NCBI RefSeq assembly: GCF_027887165.1
Contig: NC_077233.1
Coordinates: forward strand, 233,311,324-233,375,323
DNA: 64,000 nt
Direction: 5' to 3'
From: Monodelphis domestica
Lineage: Eukaryota > Chordata > Mammalia > Didelphimorphia > Didelphidae
Made by a program: the position numbers and the translations under genes
Notes under the pieces: generated by a model
Told to the model about the DNA's origin: nothing
Databases searched by the model: none
What the model saw: the letters and a program-made list of their open reading frames with translations, nothing else
Part shown: positions 31,010 to 42,795 of the stretch, one piece after another
Numbering within the stretch: position 1 is the first letter of the stretch
How the letters are laid out: each line of letters starts with the position of its first letter

Positions 31010-31400
31010 ATTTGATTTAGTAGGAAATAGGGAGGCAGTGAAGATTTTGGAGCAAAGGAGCTTAGCAAATTGCTAGCTAAGTGAAAGACTGAGTGGCATG
31101 ACCAAATCTTTGCTGAAGAAAGAATATTCTGACATCCATATGAAGGTTGGATTGGAGACTGAAAAAAAAGTAGAAGCAAGAAATGTTATTGCAAATGGCC
31201 CAGGTGGATTGTAATGAGAGATCGCAGTAAGGAGGTCGTAATAGGATTAAAGAGGAGCTGATGATTTCTGAAATATTTTAAGGAGGTAAAATTATTATGA
31301 TCTGGTAAATGACAATATTAAAGGTGAGGAAAAGGATGAAGGAATGAAATGATTCAAAGATAATATCAAGGAAACTAGAAAAATTCAGTGTAATTCAACA
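31010..31400 (+). mobile_element. Ancient interspersed repeat, same family, copy 2
   Basis: AGTGGCATGACCAAATCTTTG, GAAGGTTGGATTGGAGACTG, GGAGGTCGTAATAGG: same order as at 28,120. Confidence 0.45.
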
Positions 31401-32047
31401 TTTATTATATACTATGAAAAAGACTAATGAAGAATTAATTGGTTCTGTAAGGAATTAAATTTAGGGTTTGACTAAAATATGAGAATTATAAAAGCGAGAT
31501 TGTGGTTGTCCTTCATGAGAATAATTAACTTCTTAAGTAAAAAAAAAAAATCTTAGTAGCTCTTAATAATTTAATATAATATAAATACAGCAAAAGAGAG
31601 AAATATAAGAGGGAAGTAGAAAATATTTCCTAGCTAAATACCCTATAATTGCCAATTCGAAGAAATTCAACTCAAGACCAACAAAAGCTCCCTCAGGTCC
31701 TAATCTCCACTCTGTCTGATAACCTCTTCAATATGGGTCTCACCAGTGTAAGCCTCTTCCTTCAGTTCCAGTCATCCACCCAGAAAGCCTCCAGTGCAGA
31801 ATCATGCAGAATCCTCCTTTCCCTGGAGAGTCTCCTCATTGAAAGAGCCAAGGAATGAAATGCATCCATCTTCCCCTCAGTCATGCCTTTCATATTCCTT
31901 TTCCAAGTCACTTCTTGTCTTCTGAGGGTGTAAACTCTTATCAAAAGGATTCCTGACTGATTGAGTTATCATCCACTTTAGCAAATGCTAACACTCTTAC
32001 TTAGTGTCTGGTGAGGTACTAAAAGCAAGTCTGATTCACACTTCACA
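31401..32047. other. No gene seen
   Basis: Two overlapping short frames on opposite strands at 31,649-31,944 show no recognised domain; unassigned. Confidence 0.4.
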
Positions 32048-32203
32048 GTTCCAAGGCAGAAGAGCAGTAAGGGTTTGGCATTGGGGATTAAGCAATTTGC
32101 CCAGGATCAATCAGCTAGGAAGTATCTGAGGTCACATTTGAACCCAGGACCTCCTATCTCTAAGCCTGAATTTCTATCAACTGAGCCACCCAGATGCCCC
32201 CTT
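32048..32203 (-). mobile_element. tRNA-derived SINE, 3' part missing
   Basis: Minus-strand, TTCCAAGGCAGAAGAGCAG to CACCCAGATGCCCCC. It abuts the L1/HAL1 ORF1 fragment. Confidence 0.88.
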
Positions 32204-32204
32204 C

Positions 32205-33025
32205 ATTAATTCTTTTTGAGCTTGAAAGCAATTTATATTCTTTTTTGGAGGCTTTGAAGGCAGCAGTATTGACTTCATTGTCTGCTGAGTTTGAGTCTGC
32301 CTTGTAAGACCAATATCTTTCTACGTTGAGTTTCTTTTTTTATTGCTTGTTCATTTTCCTGCCTCTTTCTTTTCTTTTAGTTTAAGAACTGTTAAAGCTG
32401 GACTCTGTTTCTGTGGTGAAGAGACTGTTAAGCTTCAGGTTCTTTGCATGGCTGTCTTCAGAGCTGGCTCTGGGGATCTCTCTGCTTTGGGTTCCTCCAA
32501 GTTGGTATGATCTAAGGAGAGGTGTGTTTAATATTCATTCTCCCTGCCTGTGCCCTGGTCTGTGAATAGCCCCACGTACTCTTTCACTCCTTGGAACTGT
32601 GACCAGGTTCATTTGCTCCCCTGTAGCTGCCAGTGCGGTTGGATGTTGGTGCTCCTCCTCACCCTGGGACTCTACCCAGGGCTATGATCTGGTTCTGCAT
32701 ATGGGCAATTCAACTAGGGTCTTGCATCTAGAGCCCTCAAAGGGAACCTTGTAATCTCCTTCTGAGTAGTTGTTCCACCCACCTTTGACATCTGTACCTA
32801 AGAGTTCTAGAAGCCACAGCTTCAGTTGCACCCAAAGCCCATTGCCTCTGTGGGGCTTGACTTGGCATAATGCATTCCACCTCTGCTCCAGGGCACTCAA
32901 TCCCTCCTGCTGGCTTTTCTAGTTGTTTAGGGCTGAAACTGTGTCCTTTATGGGTTATGCTGCTTTTTGGAGGGTAATTTGGTAAAAATCAGTTGGGTCC
33001 CTATACTTTCTCCAGCATCTTTGCT
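32205..33025 (-). mobile_element. L1 or HAL1 5' UTR and start of ORF1
   Basis: Read on the minus strand it starts TTGGGCAGAGCAAAGATGC, runs through a GC-richer 5' UTR and reaches an ORF1 start (ATGAACAAGCAATAAAAAAA) homologous to the ORF1 at 40,732 (SNSADNEVNTAAF-like against SNSEDSEVKTPIS). Early stop codons kill it. Confidence 0.65.
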
Positions 33026-33029
33026 CTGC

Positions 33030-33605
33030 CCAACTATGTGGCTTTATTTTTTATCCTGCTAACTTTACTAAAATTATTGATAGTTTCAATTAACTCTCTA
33101 GTTTAATCTTTAGGATTTTCCACATATAGCATCACATCATCTCCAAAAAAGAAAAAAGGTTCTTTTATTACCTCTTTACCGATTCCGCTTCATTCAATTT
33201 CTTTTTCTTCTCTTATACTATTGCTAGCATGTCTAATACTATGTAAATAATATTGATGATAATGAGCATCCTTGTTTGACTCCTGATCTTATTGGGAAGG
33301 TTTCTAGTTTATCCCCATGACAAATAATACCTGCTGATGATTTTAGGTAAATGCTTCATATCATTTTAAGTAAATCTCTATTTAGACCAATGCTTTTCAG
33401 TGTTTTAATAAGAAAGTGTTGTATTTTATCAAAGGCTTTTTCTTTATCTTTTGAAATAATATATGGTTTTGATTAGTTTTGTTATTAATGTAATCAGTTG
33501 TGTTGATAGTTTTCCTTACATTAAACCATCTCTGCCTTCCTGGTATAAATCTTTTTTGATCACAATGTATCAAGTTCATCTTCTGAAATATCTGTAGGAT
33601 CCTGG
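33030..33605 (-). mobile_element. L1 ORF2 reverse transcriptase domain fragment
   Basis: Minus-strand reading gives IPGRQRWFNVRKTIN and, further on, FGDDVMLYVENP, the RT catalytic FADD motif with Ala changed to Gly. It is a separate insertion from the 5' UTR piece below, since their order does not fit one element. Confidence 0.82.
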
Positions 33606-33651
33606 GCAACTTGCTTAAATTCCCAGTGCATAAGGTAACTCTAAGACTATA

Positions 33652-34057
33652 TGTTGAAGGAAAAAAATAGAAGCCTGCCTTGGTAGAGAGAATTTATCCA
33701 ACTTACTATGCTCCATTCCATACAGGTCTTGTCCCTATCCCTGTGTATAAATGGAGATTTTGCACCTTTGACTTCATTCCCCAGAAGTCCTTAGTATTTC
33801 CCAAAATTCCCTATAATCTCTCCTGCATCTCCACGTTGGCCAGATCACATTATTGGTATTTAACTGGCTATAACTCCTCCCATGCCCTCTTCGGCATGAT
33901 GGTGTCGTGGTAAGGTAGGGATGTTGAAATTGCTAATCAGCCAGGGGCACATGGTTTTTATTTTGTATCCTCTTTATTCCTTGATTTCTAAGGGTCATTT
34001 AATAAACCTCCTAAAATATAATATTTTTACTATTAAGATATAATTTTAAATTTTACA
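33652..34057 (+). repeat. Solo-LTR-like sequence, type A, second copy
   Basis: Same order of blocks as 6,161-6,571, including TGGTATTTAACTGGC (TATA-like), AATAAACCTCCTAAAATAT and the ending AATTTTACA. Confidence 0.55.
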
Positions 34058-34089
34058 ACTGATATATTTTCTGTAATTCTATTCATGTA

Positions 34090-34212
34090 CATTTTATCTC
34101 CCCTGATAGAATGACAAGTCCTTGAAGGTAGGGACACTTTCACTTTTGTCTTTATAACTGTAGGACAACACATTCAGAGTAGGAGCTTAATAAATTCATA
34201 TGGATTGACTAT
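34090..34212 (+). mobile_element. L2 3' end fragment
   Basis: ACAAGTCCTTGAAGGTAGGG, GTAGGAGCTTAATAAATTC. Confidence 0.55.
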
Positions 34213-34715
34213 CCTTGGGGTTTTGTTGTTGCTGTTCTTAAGGGTCAAGGAGAGGAAATAAAAGAAAGAGAATTCCAGGGGATGTTTGAAGCAAAATAGG
34301 AAGGTGCAGTACCTTGCCTTTGGGGCTCAACTTTCTTCTCTCCATCCCACTCTCTTTTATTAATATGTTTATTCCCAACTTCAAGTTTCCATCTCTTCCA
34401 TAAAGCCTCCCCTGATGACTATGACTTACAATGATTTCATATTTTCATGCACTTTTAGAGATAGAAAGCCACTAGTCAAATTCCCTCAATGGGAAACTAA
34501 GGAAACTGAAGCTCAAAGAGAGAAATTTGTTCAATCAAACCCAATTAAACACTCCTGAAATTGCTCACTCCATAGTTACCAAGGACATCCTAACTGAAAT
34601 CCAGGGTCTTTTGGACAGTCAGTCCATATTATTTTGCATCCTTCCATATTCCGAGGGAGTGCTATTCATCAAAACTCTCCACTCCATTAACTGATTTAGA
34701 GAAATATGTAAGCAA
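34213..34715. other. No gene seen
   Basis: Contains a possible L2 fragment near 34,370-34,440; otherwise unassigned. Confidence 0.4.
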
Positions 34716-34906
34716 GGGGCAGCTAGATGGCTCAGGGGATACAGCCTAGAGTTGGAAGAACCTGGGTTCAAATGTGGCCTCAGATACTTCCTAGTTGTGT
34801 GACCCTGATGGGCAAGTCACTTAATCCCTATTGCCTACCCCCCTACTGCACTTCTGCCTTAGAATCAATACTTCATATCAATTCTAAGACAGAAGGTAAG
34901 GGTTAT
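34716..34906 (+). mobile_element. tRNA-derived SINE
   Basis: GGGGCAGCTAGATGGCTCAG to AGAAGGTAAGGGTTATT. Confidence 0.92.
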
Positions 34907-35417
34907 TAAATATGTGTGTGTATACAAAGTACAAAGTACTGTGCTAAAGGTTACTTTGATGACTAACATCACACCTCTACCTTCACGAAGTTTACTGACC
35001 TAACTAGTACATGAATCTTTGCCACAATGTCTGTATTGCCCATAACTTTGAGACTTCTCAGAGCCTTGAGATAAATTTGAAGACTCGGCCATTGTTCTGG
35101 GGGGTCAGGATTGGGGGGTACAAGAGGAAAGTGATAGAAAAAGTGAAGAAAAATTATGTCACTGATTTTTTTCCCACCCACAAAAAGCTCTGTAGGAGGA
35201 GACATACATGACTTAAATGGAATTTGGTCAATGTAACTCACCTTACTAGATGAGGTTTACAGGCTGGAAACCATCATGTGAGATGAGTCAGGAGGTTTTC
35301 ATAGCTAGTTGAAGGTTCATTTCATGCACCAGGTGGGTAAGGCGTAGGACAGGTGAAAATTGTAGTTACAGTTAACTCACCCAGGAGCTATCTCACTACA
35401 AAAGCTATAACATTCTT

Positions 35418-35574
35418 GGGGCAGCTAGGTAACTCAGTGGATAGAGGGGAGATCCTAGGTACAAATGTGGCCTCAGACACTTCTTAGTTGTGTTATCCTG
35501 GGCAAGTCACTTAAACCCAATTAGGTAACCTTTGCTGCTCTTTTGACTTAGAATTGATACTAAGCCCAAAGAGA
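35418..35574 (+). mobile_element. tRNA-derived SINE
   Basis: GGGGCAGCTAGGTAACTCAG, CTGGGCAAGTCACTTAAACC; 3' end worn. Abuts an L1. Confidence 0.88.
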
Positions 35575-36220
35575 TTTTTTAAAAGGGGGAAATACCTAAA
35601 TGTACAAAAATATTTATAGATATTCTTTTTGTGGTGGCAGCGAACTTGAAATTGAGGGGGTGTCCCTCGATTGGGGAATGGCTGAGCAAGTTGTGGTACA
35701 TGATGGTTGATGGAATACTATCATGCTGTAAGGAATGATAAACAAGATGATTTTAGAGAAAGCTAGAAAGATCTACATGAACTGATGCAAAGTGAAATAA
35801 GCAGAACCAGGACAACATTGTACACAGTAACTACAATATTATTCCGTGACTATCTCTGAAAACTTGGCTACTCTCAGCAATACAATGATCTAGGACTATC
35901 CTTCAAGATTTATGACTAGGAATGCTATCCACCTACAGAGAAAGAACTTTCAGGGTCAGATAAATGCAGCTCAAAGCATACCATTTTTCACATCAGTGTA
36001 TTTATAGTTTTATTTTGGAATTTTGGTTTTGTATAAGTGTGCTCTTACAACAACCAATATGGAAGTATGTTTTGTATGACTCAGATCAAATTGTTTGCCA
36101 TATCTGAGTCGGAGGAGGGAAGGGAGGAAAGGAAATGGTCTGGATCTTATAATTTTGGAAAACACATGTTGGAAATTATTATTACATGTAATTGGGAAAA
36201 CAAAATAACTGAATTTTTTT
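35575..36220 (+). mobile_element. L1 ORF2 end and 3' UTR
   Basis: CGATTGGGGAATGGCTGAGC, GAACTGATGCAAAGTGAAAT, then CATCAGTGTATTTATAGTTT and an A-rich end. Confidence 0.85.
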
Positions 36221-36473
36221 AAATGATACTAAGCAGAAAAGTTAAAAAAAAAAAAGAGCTCAGGGAGTATAAATTAGGTAATGACTGGATTGGATTGTCT
36301 TGGTTCCTCAGTTTAACTTCCTATTCCCACCTCCTCTGTATATGCCTAGTGATATGGAAGATCCCTTATGAAAGGAAAGTTTTGCTTTCCATCTGTAAAG
36401 GCAGGTTTAAAAAATGATTTGTCTCCATCAGTCTAGTAGGAGAGTTCTTTCTAAAGTTCAGGTTCCTGAAGGC

Positions 36474-36871
36474 CAGTGATGGCAAATCTTTTAGAGATGG
36501 ACCCCACTCCCTACCCTACCCACCCCAGAACAAATACTGTGCCTCCCCTTCCCCCACACAGGGAAGGGAGAAAGCTCTCCCTTTGGGCTGCTGGGCAGAA
36601 GGACAGGGGAAGTGGGGAATGTCCTCAGTGAGTGTAGAGAGGGGGAGAAGAATGGCCCAAGTGCTCTGCTCCCCCTCCAGCTCTGCTGCCTATGAACCGC
36701 CCACCTTCCACCCTGTGCACTCCCACTGGCTGCTGGCAGAGGGGTGGGGGAATGTGAAAAAATGTCATCAGGTAATGAATGAACTGAGGGGTGGAGAAGG
36801 GCAGCTGAATGCCCACAGACAGTGCTCTGTGTGCCATCTCTGGCACCTATTCCATAGGTTCACCATCACTG
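36474..36871 (+). mobile_element. Non-autonomous hAT-like element, copy 3 (longest)
   Basis: About 398 bases from CAGTGATGG to CCATCACTG, GC-richer than its surroundings, flanked by near-identical 8-mers CTGAAGGC and CTCTAGGC (6 of 8). The 104-codon open frame across it is accidental; there is no transposase. Confidence 0.75.
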
Positions 36872-36879
36872 CTCTAGGC

Positions 36880-37679
36880 TTTGCCCAGAATTTCTAAAGA
36901 AAAAATAAAAGTAATAAGTGAAAGAGTAACTCACATACAATATTTCATAAATTTAGTACAACTTTGGCTAGTATTTTATTTTGCCCCCATGTGTCATTTT
37001 ATTCTAGGAAAATCTCCAAATATGGCTGTCTTATATTTTGTTTTTGTTTGAAGACCAAACAATATAGAATGATTCAAGGAATACAGAAGTGGCTTCAAAC
37101 CAAAAATGAATGTAAAACAAAATCAACAATACCAAAAAAACCTCCAAGAATTAAGCAAACATTCAAGTCAGCAATTCAACAAATATCTACAAATGTTTGT
37201 TAGCCTCCTTGGAGGTAGAAAGAATTAAAAAGGTGGTCTTTCAGTCATTAAGATCTAGGATCAAGATTTGCTTCTGACAGTAAACTGACTGTATGACCAT
37301 AGGCAAGCAAGTCACTTACCTTCTTGGTGCTCTCAGTGATTTCCTTAGGATTTTGTTACAGGGTAAGTACTAGCCTGTATTGATGGAAGGAGTCTTCTCA
37401 TTTCATGTGCCTTTCCAAATGTTTTTGTATTTGTCACATTTGTCATTGATTTAAGGCATAGTAGTAGTCCACTACATTAATATAAAATAATTTTATTAAG
37501 CTATTCCACAATCATCAGTCATGTCAAAAGTTTCTATTTCTTCATTCTTACAAATAAGGCAGCTTTGAAGATATATTCACAGGTTTGTTTGTTTGTTTCT
37601 AGACCTGTGATTTTTATCCATGTTGGGAACTCCCAGGGAATAAACACTTTGTCACATGCAGATCAAGAACTGTTCTGAA
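36880..37679. other. No gene seen
   Basis: AT-rich; SINE-like traces near 37,220-37,340 only. Confidence 0.4.
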
Positions 37680-37870
37680 ACTTTTGAAACTACAGTTCTG
37701 AGGAGTTTATGACAAAGAAAGCTACACTCTTCCAAAGAAAGAACTGTTGGAGTCAGATTGCAGATGATTTTTCACTCTTTTATTTGGGTATATGTTTGGG
37801 GGCTTTGGTTTTATATGATTATTCACTTACAAAAATGAACAACATTGGAATATGTTCTCCATGATAATAG
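37680..37870 (+). mobile_element. L1 3' UTR fragment
   Basis: AAAGAACTGTTGGAGTCAGA and ATTTGGGTATATGTTTGGGG match the L1 3' UTR. Confidence 0.7.
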
Positions 37871-38316
37871 ATATTGAAAGGGAATCTTTATTCCCTTTGT
37901 CTATTTTAAATTAATCAATCAAGAACTTAAAGTACTCCTACTTAACACTGAGTAAGTTACTATCAGAAAAAGTTCCCACCCCCAAAGACCACAAGCACTG
38001 CCCAGGCAAATTGGAAGGCTGTGATTGTTTGCTGTGAAGTGGGAGAGAGATAGGAAATGACTTGGAGAAGCTACTTATAAAAAGCCAACCCAAAGACTCC
38101 TGAGGAGGTATTTTTTAGGAGGAATTTGGCTAAAGAGGAGGCTTTTTTCTGTGATTCATTCTGCAAGGCACTGCAAGGCACAAAAATACATTCAGCATTG
38201 GTTAGTTGGACTGAAGAAGCAGTCTGTGCTGCATTGATTCAGTGTTGTTACTTAAGCTGAAGGAAGAGGCTTATTCTGGTGAGACCCTCACCAAAGAGGC
38301 TACTGGGTTTCTATAT
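37871..38316. other. Unassigned sequence with TATA-like box
   Basis: CTTATAAAAAGCC at about 38,075 and the position before an LTR-like unit suggest a further retroviral remnant. No termini seen. Confidence 0.25.
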
Positions 38317-38905
38317 TGTAGGATTTTAAATTAATATCCAGTACTCCAAGAATTATATTTTATAGAGTTTATTAATAACCACTTGAACTAGAAGGAATAA
38401 AATGGAAATAGAAGTAAAAAACCTAATTATCTAATAAAATTAAGACCATGTGAGCAATAGTCTCATGACTTTCACCTCACACCAACTCCGCCAAACAATC
38501 AGATCAAGAGAGAGAGGCGGAGCTACACGAAATGTATAACCTCCCTACATCAGCATGTAATGTGAGAAGAAGAGTGGGGTGCTGGGAATTGTAGTTTTTA
38601 GGGTAACAGAATCTAATTACACAACATGGAGATCAGAACTTTGTTGGGGAGTGAGCTGAATTTCTTCAGATAGGAGCTCTAGGGTGGTAGGCTAGGAAAT
38701 ATTTTCTACTTCCTTCATACGTTTCCCTCCTTTTACTATATTTATATTAAATTAAATTATTAAAAGGTACTAACAGTCTACTGACTCATTGTTTAACTTT
38801 AACTTTTATAAATGGCAACCACAACCCTTTTTTTTAAACCATTATTATCTTTGTCAAATCAAAATTTTAACTATTATGTTTTGGCCACCAACTTTAATTA
38901 TTACA
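38317..38905 (+). repeat. LTR-like sequence, type D
   Basis: TGTAGGATTTTAAAT start and ATTATTACA end; contains GGGAATTGTAGTTTTTAG and a late AT-rich ATTAAATTAAATTATTAAAAG. Abuts the type B copy. Confidence 0.45.
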
Positions 38906-39563
38906 CATATATATCCCAGATTGAATCACTTGCTAGCTCTCAGAGGGGGAAGTCTGCCTATGACAGACATGTGCTAGCAAATGACAAATTTGAAACAACT
39001 GACAGACCCCTGGGCTGTCCTAAGTCAAGCTTAAGCTGCCATTTGTACATGTGAGACACAGGAAAGTGAGGTAAAAACTGACTATATATTTCACATCACT
39101 TCCTCTCTCCGGCTCTTTCCGTGGAGAGGTGGCTCTGGCGGCAGCTTGCTGAGCATTTCGGCATCTTGGCATGGTGGCAGCTATTGTCCGGGGTTGGCAG
39201 TGAGTTTTCCTTGATACTATACTGGGAGAAGCTTAGTAGCTTAGTTCAGCTTAGTTCAGGCATTTTCACTGAGCTCTCTCAGAGTTTAGGCTGATTCTTT
39301 TCTCCTTTACCTTCCAAACACTATCCTCTTAAAACCCTCTAATCTTCTTCAAAGACTTCATGGTGGAGGTCTTTGAACTTCCCCTGGGACAGGCCAGGTG
39401 GAAGAAATCCTATACCCTCCTTCTCTCTCTTCTCCTTGATTCCTTCCCTCTATATTAATTAAAATCATCATAAATTTCCAAATGACATGGGTATTTTATT
39501 TGGGATTTTCTCTGGTGACCAAATTAGTTTAGATTAGGTCACAACCCTAAAATTATCCTTACA
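38906..39563 (+). repeat. LTR-like sequence related to type B
   Basis: Shares ACATGTGCTAGCAAATGACAAA, CTGTCCTAAG.CAAGCT and TGTGAGACACAGGAAAGTGAGGT (abbreviated) with 7,014-7,525, and ends CCTTACA. Confidence 0.55.
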
Positions 39564-40009
39564 ATCTAAGTGACTTTATTTTGGAGTTGGCCTCAGTAAT
39601 TGACTATGATAATTTTGTGCATACCAGATCTAGCTAATGCCATCCTGGTCTGCCAAGAAGCACCTTTTGATAAGCTCAAGTGACTCAGTTGAAGTTGTGA
39701 AGATAGTACAAATATTGCATATTGATCAGAATAATAACTTAAGTAACCAATAACTTTATGAGTGTTGTAAGATCTTAAGATTTACAGGTATATTTTGAAT
39801 ATTATGTTATATCAGTTCATTTATATTCAGAATCTCAGAATCTTGTTTTTCATCTGAATTTTGATTTTGTATTTATTGTCTCTTATATTTTGGAATTTAG
39901 ATAAAGAAATATTCTATGAACTTAATTTTTAAATTTGTTGACATTTTAGCTGATTTTTTTGTCAATTATGATAAAAGAAAATTTTTTCTCTTAAAAAAAT
40001 AACCTGATG
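39564..40009. other. No gene seen
   Basis: Strongly AT-rich, unassigned. Confidence 0.4.
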
Positions 40010-41230
40010 GATTGTGGAAAGAGTAGGGCCTAAAGCTTTCTCACCCTCCTAAAACCTCCACAAACAACCAAAAATAACTCCTTATAATCAACACCAAAAG
40101 TGGCAAAGCTGAACAGCTAAGGACAGGTAGAGGGAAAGGTTTTTAACTTCCCCAGCCTCCATCCCATTCCTATAGACCCTGGGAGCAGGAACAGAACAAA
40201 TAGAGGGAATCCACAAAGCAGCTGGAGGGCAGAACTAACAACCTCACCTTGTTTGCTGAGCTAGGGGAGTCTGAATCCTCCAGGATACCATTGGAATCTG
40301 TCTCTGGAGACTCCCACAGACCTTTGCTAACAAATGAAGGGGCTTTGGAGGCCTAAAAAAAGTGGACTGGATACCTACTCTGTTCTGGGACTGTAGCAGG
40401 AGGTGAGGAAGGAGTGTGTTGAGTGTGTATGCTAAGGGACTGGGGGCCCACCAAGAGAGTAGATTTCCTAGTTGTTGCAACAGAGGGATGCAAACTTGTC
40501 AGTGGGCTCTGAGGATCTGAAGCAACTGCAGCTTCAGCAGGACCAGAAGTACATCTGACTCTGGACTATAAAAACTAAAACTACTAAATAAGCCCCAGGA
40601 AAAAATAAACATATCCCCAAAATTCCTGAAATCTGACATAATAGATATCAACACAAGAGCAATTTCAGAATTTTTTTTCAAAGCCAATAATTAAATCTAT
40701 TGGCCTAGCCACTAAAATGAAATAAATAAAAATGAGCAAGCAAAGAAGAAAGAACCTAACTATTGATAGCTATTATGGGGACAGAGAAGATCTTGGCTCA
40801 AACTCAGAGGACAGTGAAGTAAAAACACCTATTTCAAAAACAACAAAGAAATACAATATTTGGCCACAATCTCAAAAAGAGCTATTGGAAGAACTTAAAT
40901 TTTTTTTTGAGAAACCAAATGAGAGAGGTTATGGGAAAATTAGGAAAAAACCTCAGAGCAATGCAAGAAAATTGGGAAAATTATGAAAGAACAATCACTC
41001 AAATGGAAAAAAAATCCAGAAACTTACAAAAGAAAACAATATATTAAGAACTAGAATCAGACCAGGGGAAGCTAACACTTTCCTAAGATAACATAAAATA
41101 ATAAAGCAAAATCAAAAGAATAAAATAATAGAAGAGAATATGAAACATCTGATCACAAAACAACTGACTTCGAAAAGAGATCAAAGGGAAACAATATAAA
41201 AATATAAATTGTAATAAAAAAAAGATTGTA
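40010..41230 (+). mobile_element. HAL1-like half-LINE: 5' UTR and ORF1 N-terminal part
   Basis: A 5' leader (40,010-40,731) precedes an ORF1 beginning MSKQRRKNLTIDSYYG at 40,732, charged and Lys/Glu-rich like the coiled-coil part of L1 ORF1p. The frame breaks at 40,986. A SINE then interrupts it. Confidence 0.75.
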
Positions 41231-41395
41231 GGGGCAGCCAGGTGGCTCAGTGGATTGAGAGTCAGGTCTAGAGATGGGAGGTCCTGGGTTCAAATATGGC
41301 CCCAGACACTTCCCAGCTGTGTGACCCTGGGCAAGTCACTTAACCCCCATTGCCTAGCTCTATTGTCTCCAAGATGGAAGGTAAGGGTTTAAAAA
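41231..41395 (+). mobile_element. tRNA-derived SINE inside the HAL1-like ORF1
   Basis: Complete head GGGGCAGCCAGGTGGCTCAG, slightly shortened tail GGAAGGTAAGGGTTT. Confidence 0.92.
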
Positions 41396-42795
41396 CAATT
41401 TTTTTAAAGTTTGTAGATATTATAATCTAAGAAATCATCAAAGAAAACTGTCCAGAAATTCTAGAAACAGAGGCTAAAATAGAAATTGAAAGAATATACT
41501 GATCATTACCTCAAAAAGACCCAAAGATGAAAATGCACAGGAATATCATTGCTAAATTCTATAGCCCCCAGGTTAAGAAAAAAATACTACAAGCAACAAG
41601 AAAAAAAAACAATTTAAATACTATGGACCTATAATCAGAGTAACACAAGACTTAGCAGCTGCAACATTAAAAGAATGCAGGCTATGGAACACAGCATTTC
41701 ACAGAGCAAAAGAACTGCACTTACAACTTACAGCTTACAACTAAGAATAACATATCCAACAAAGATGAGCATAATCATAAAAAGGAAAAAAAAAGAATAT
41801 TTAACAAACCAAAGGAGTTTCAATTATTCCTGGGGAAAATCCAGAACTCAGCAGAAAATTTGATCTATAATAATCACATGAAAAAATGTTCTAAATCATT
41901 CTTGATTAGAGAAATGCAAATCAAAACAACTCTGAGGTACTACCTCACACCTAGTAGATTGACCAATATGACAGTAAAGGAAAATAAAAATGTTGGAGGG
42001 GATGTGGCAAAATTGGGATACTAATTCATTGCTGGTTGAGTTGTGAATTTATCCAACCATTCTGGAAGGCAATTTGGAATTATGCCCAAAGGACTTTAAA
42101 AGAATGCATGTCCTTTGATCTAGCAATACCCCTACTAGGTTTGTACCCTAAAGAGATAATTAAAAAGGTTTGTTCAGAAATATTCATAGCCTTGCTCTTT
42201 GCAGTGGCAAAAAAAAAATGGAAAATAATGGAGTGTACCTTGATTGGGCAATGACTGAACAAATTGTGGTATATGATGGTGATAGAATACTATTGTGCTG
42301 TAAGGAATGATGAACTGGAAGATTTCTAGATAAACTGGAAGAACCTCCATGAACTAATGCAGAATCAAGAGAACATTGTACACAGAAAGTGAAACATTGT
42401 GGAACGATCAATGTAACTGACTTTACTACTAATAGCAATGCAGTGATCCATGACAATCCTGAGGGATTTATGAGAAAGAATGCCATTCCCATCAAGGGAA
42501 AGAACTGTAGGAGTAGAAATGCAGAAGAAAAACATATAATGTATCACTTGTTTATATGGGTATATGATTTGGGGTTTTGGTTTTAAAAGATTATTCTTTT
42601 ACGAAAATGAATGAATATGAATGAATGAATGAATGAATGAATAACATGGAAATAGGTATCAAGTGATTACATTTGTGTAACCCAGTGGAATTGATTGTTG
42701 TTTCTGGAAGGAGAGGGAAGAAGGGAAAGAAAGAAAATGAATCATGCAAAGATGGAATTAAAATTAAAGTTTAAATTAAAATTTTAAAAATTAAT
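41396..42795 (+). mobile_element. HAL1-like half-LINE: ORF1 C-terminal part joined to L1 ORF2 tail and 3' UTR
   Basis: After the SINE, ORF1 resumes with the RRM/C-terminal region (IIAKFYSPQVKKKILQATRK, then RITYPTKMS, matching L1 ORF1p). Directly after this (about 41,880) comes IREMQIKTTLRYYLTPSR, the last part of L1 ORF2, then IQPFWKAIWNYAQ and the L1 3' UTR with an A-rich end. Endonuclease and reverse transcriptase domains are absent. Confidence 0.78.
42607..42642 (+). repeat. (GAAT)n short repeat in the L1 3' UTR
   Basis: ATGAATGAATGAATGAATG within the HAL1-like 3' end. Confidence 0.9.

Noticed and set aside
32682-32900. 72-codon Cys/Trp-containing minus-strand frame as a gene
   Set aside because: It lies in the L1/HAL1 5' UTR on its sense strand but upstream of ORF1, with no recognised domain.
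36583-36897. 104-codon frame
   Set aside because: Lies entirely in the non-autonomous hAT-like element; no domain seen.
40244-40480. 78-codon minus-strand frame
   Set aside because: Antisense to the HAL1-like 5' UTR; no conservation evidence.
42036-42254. 72-codon frame as a host gene
   Set aside because: It is the L1 ORF2 C-terminus (IQPFWKAIWNYAQ).
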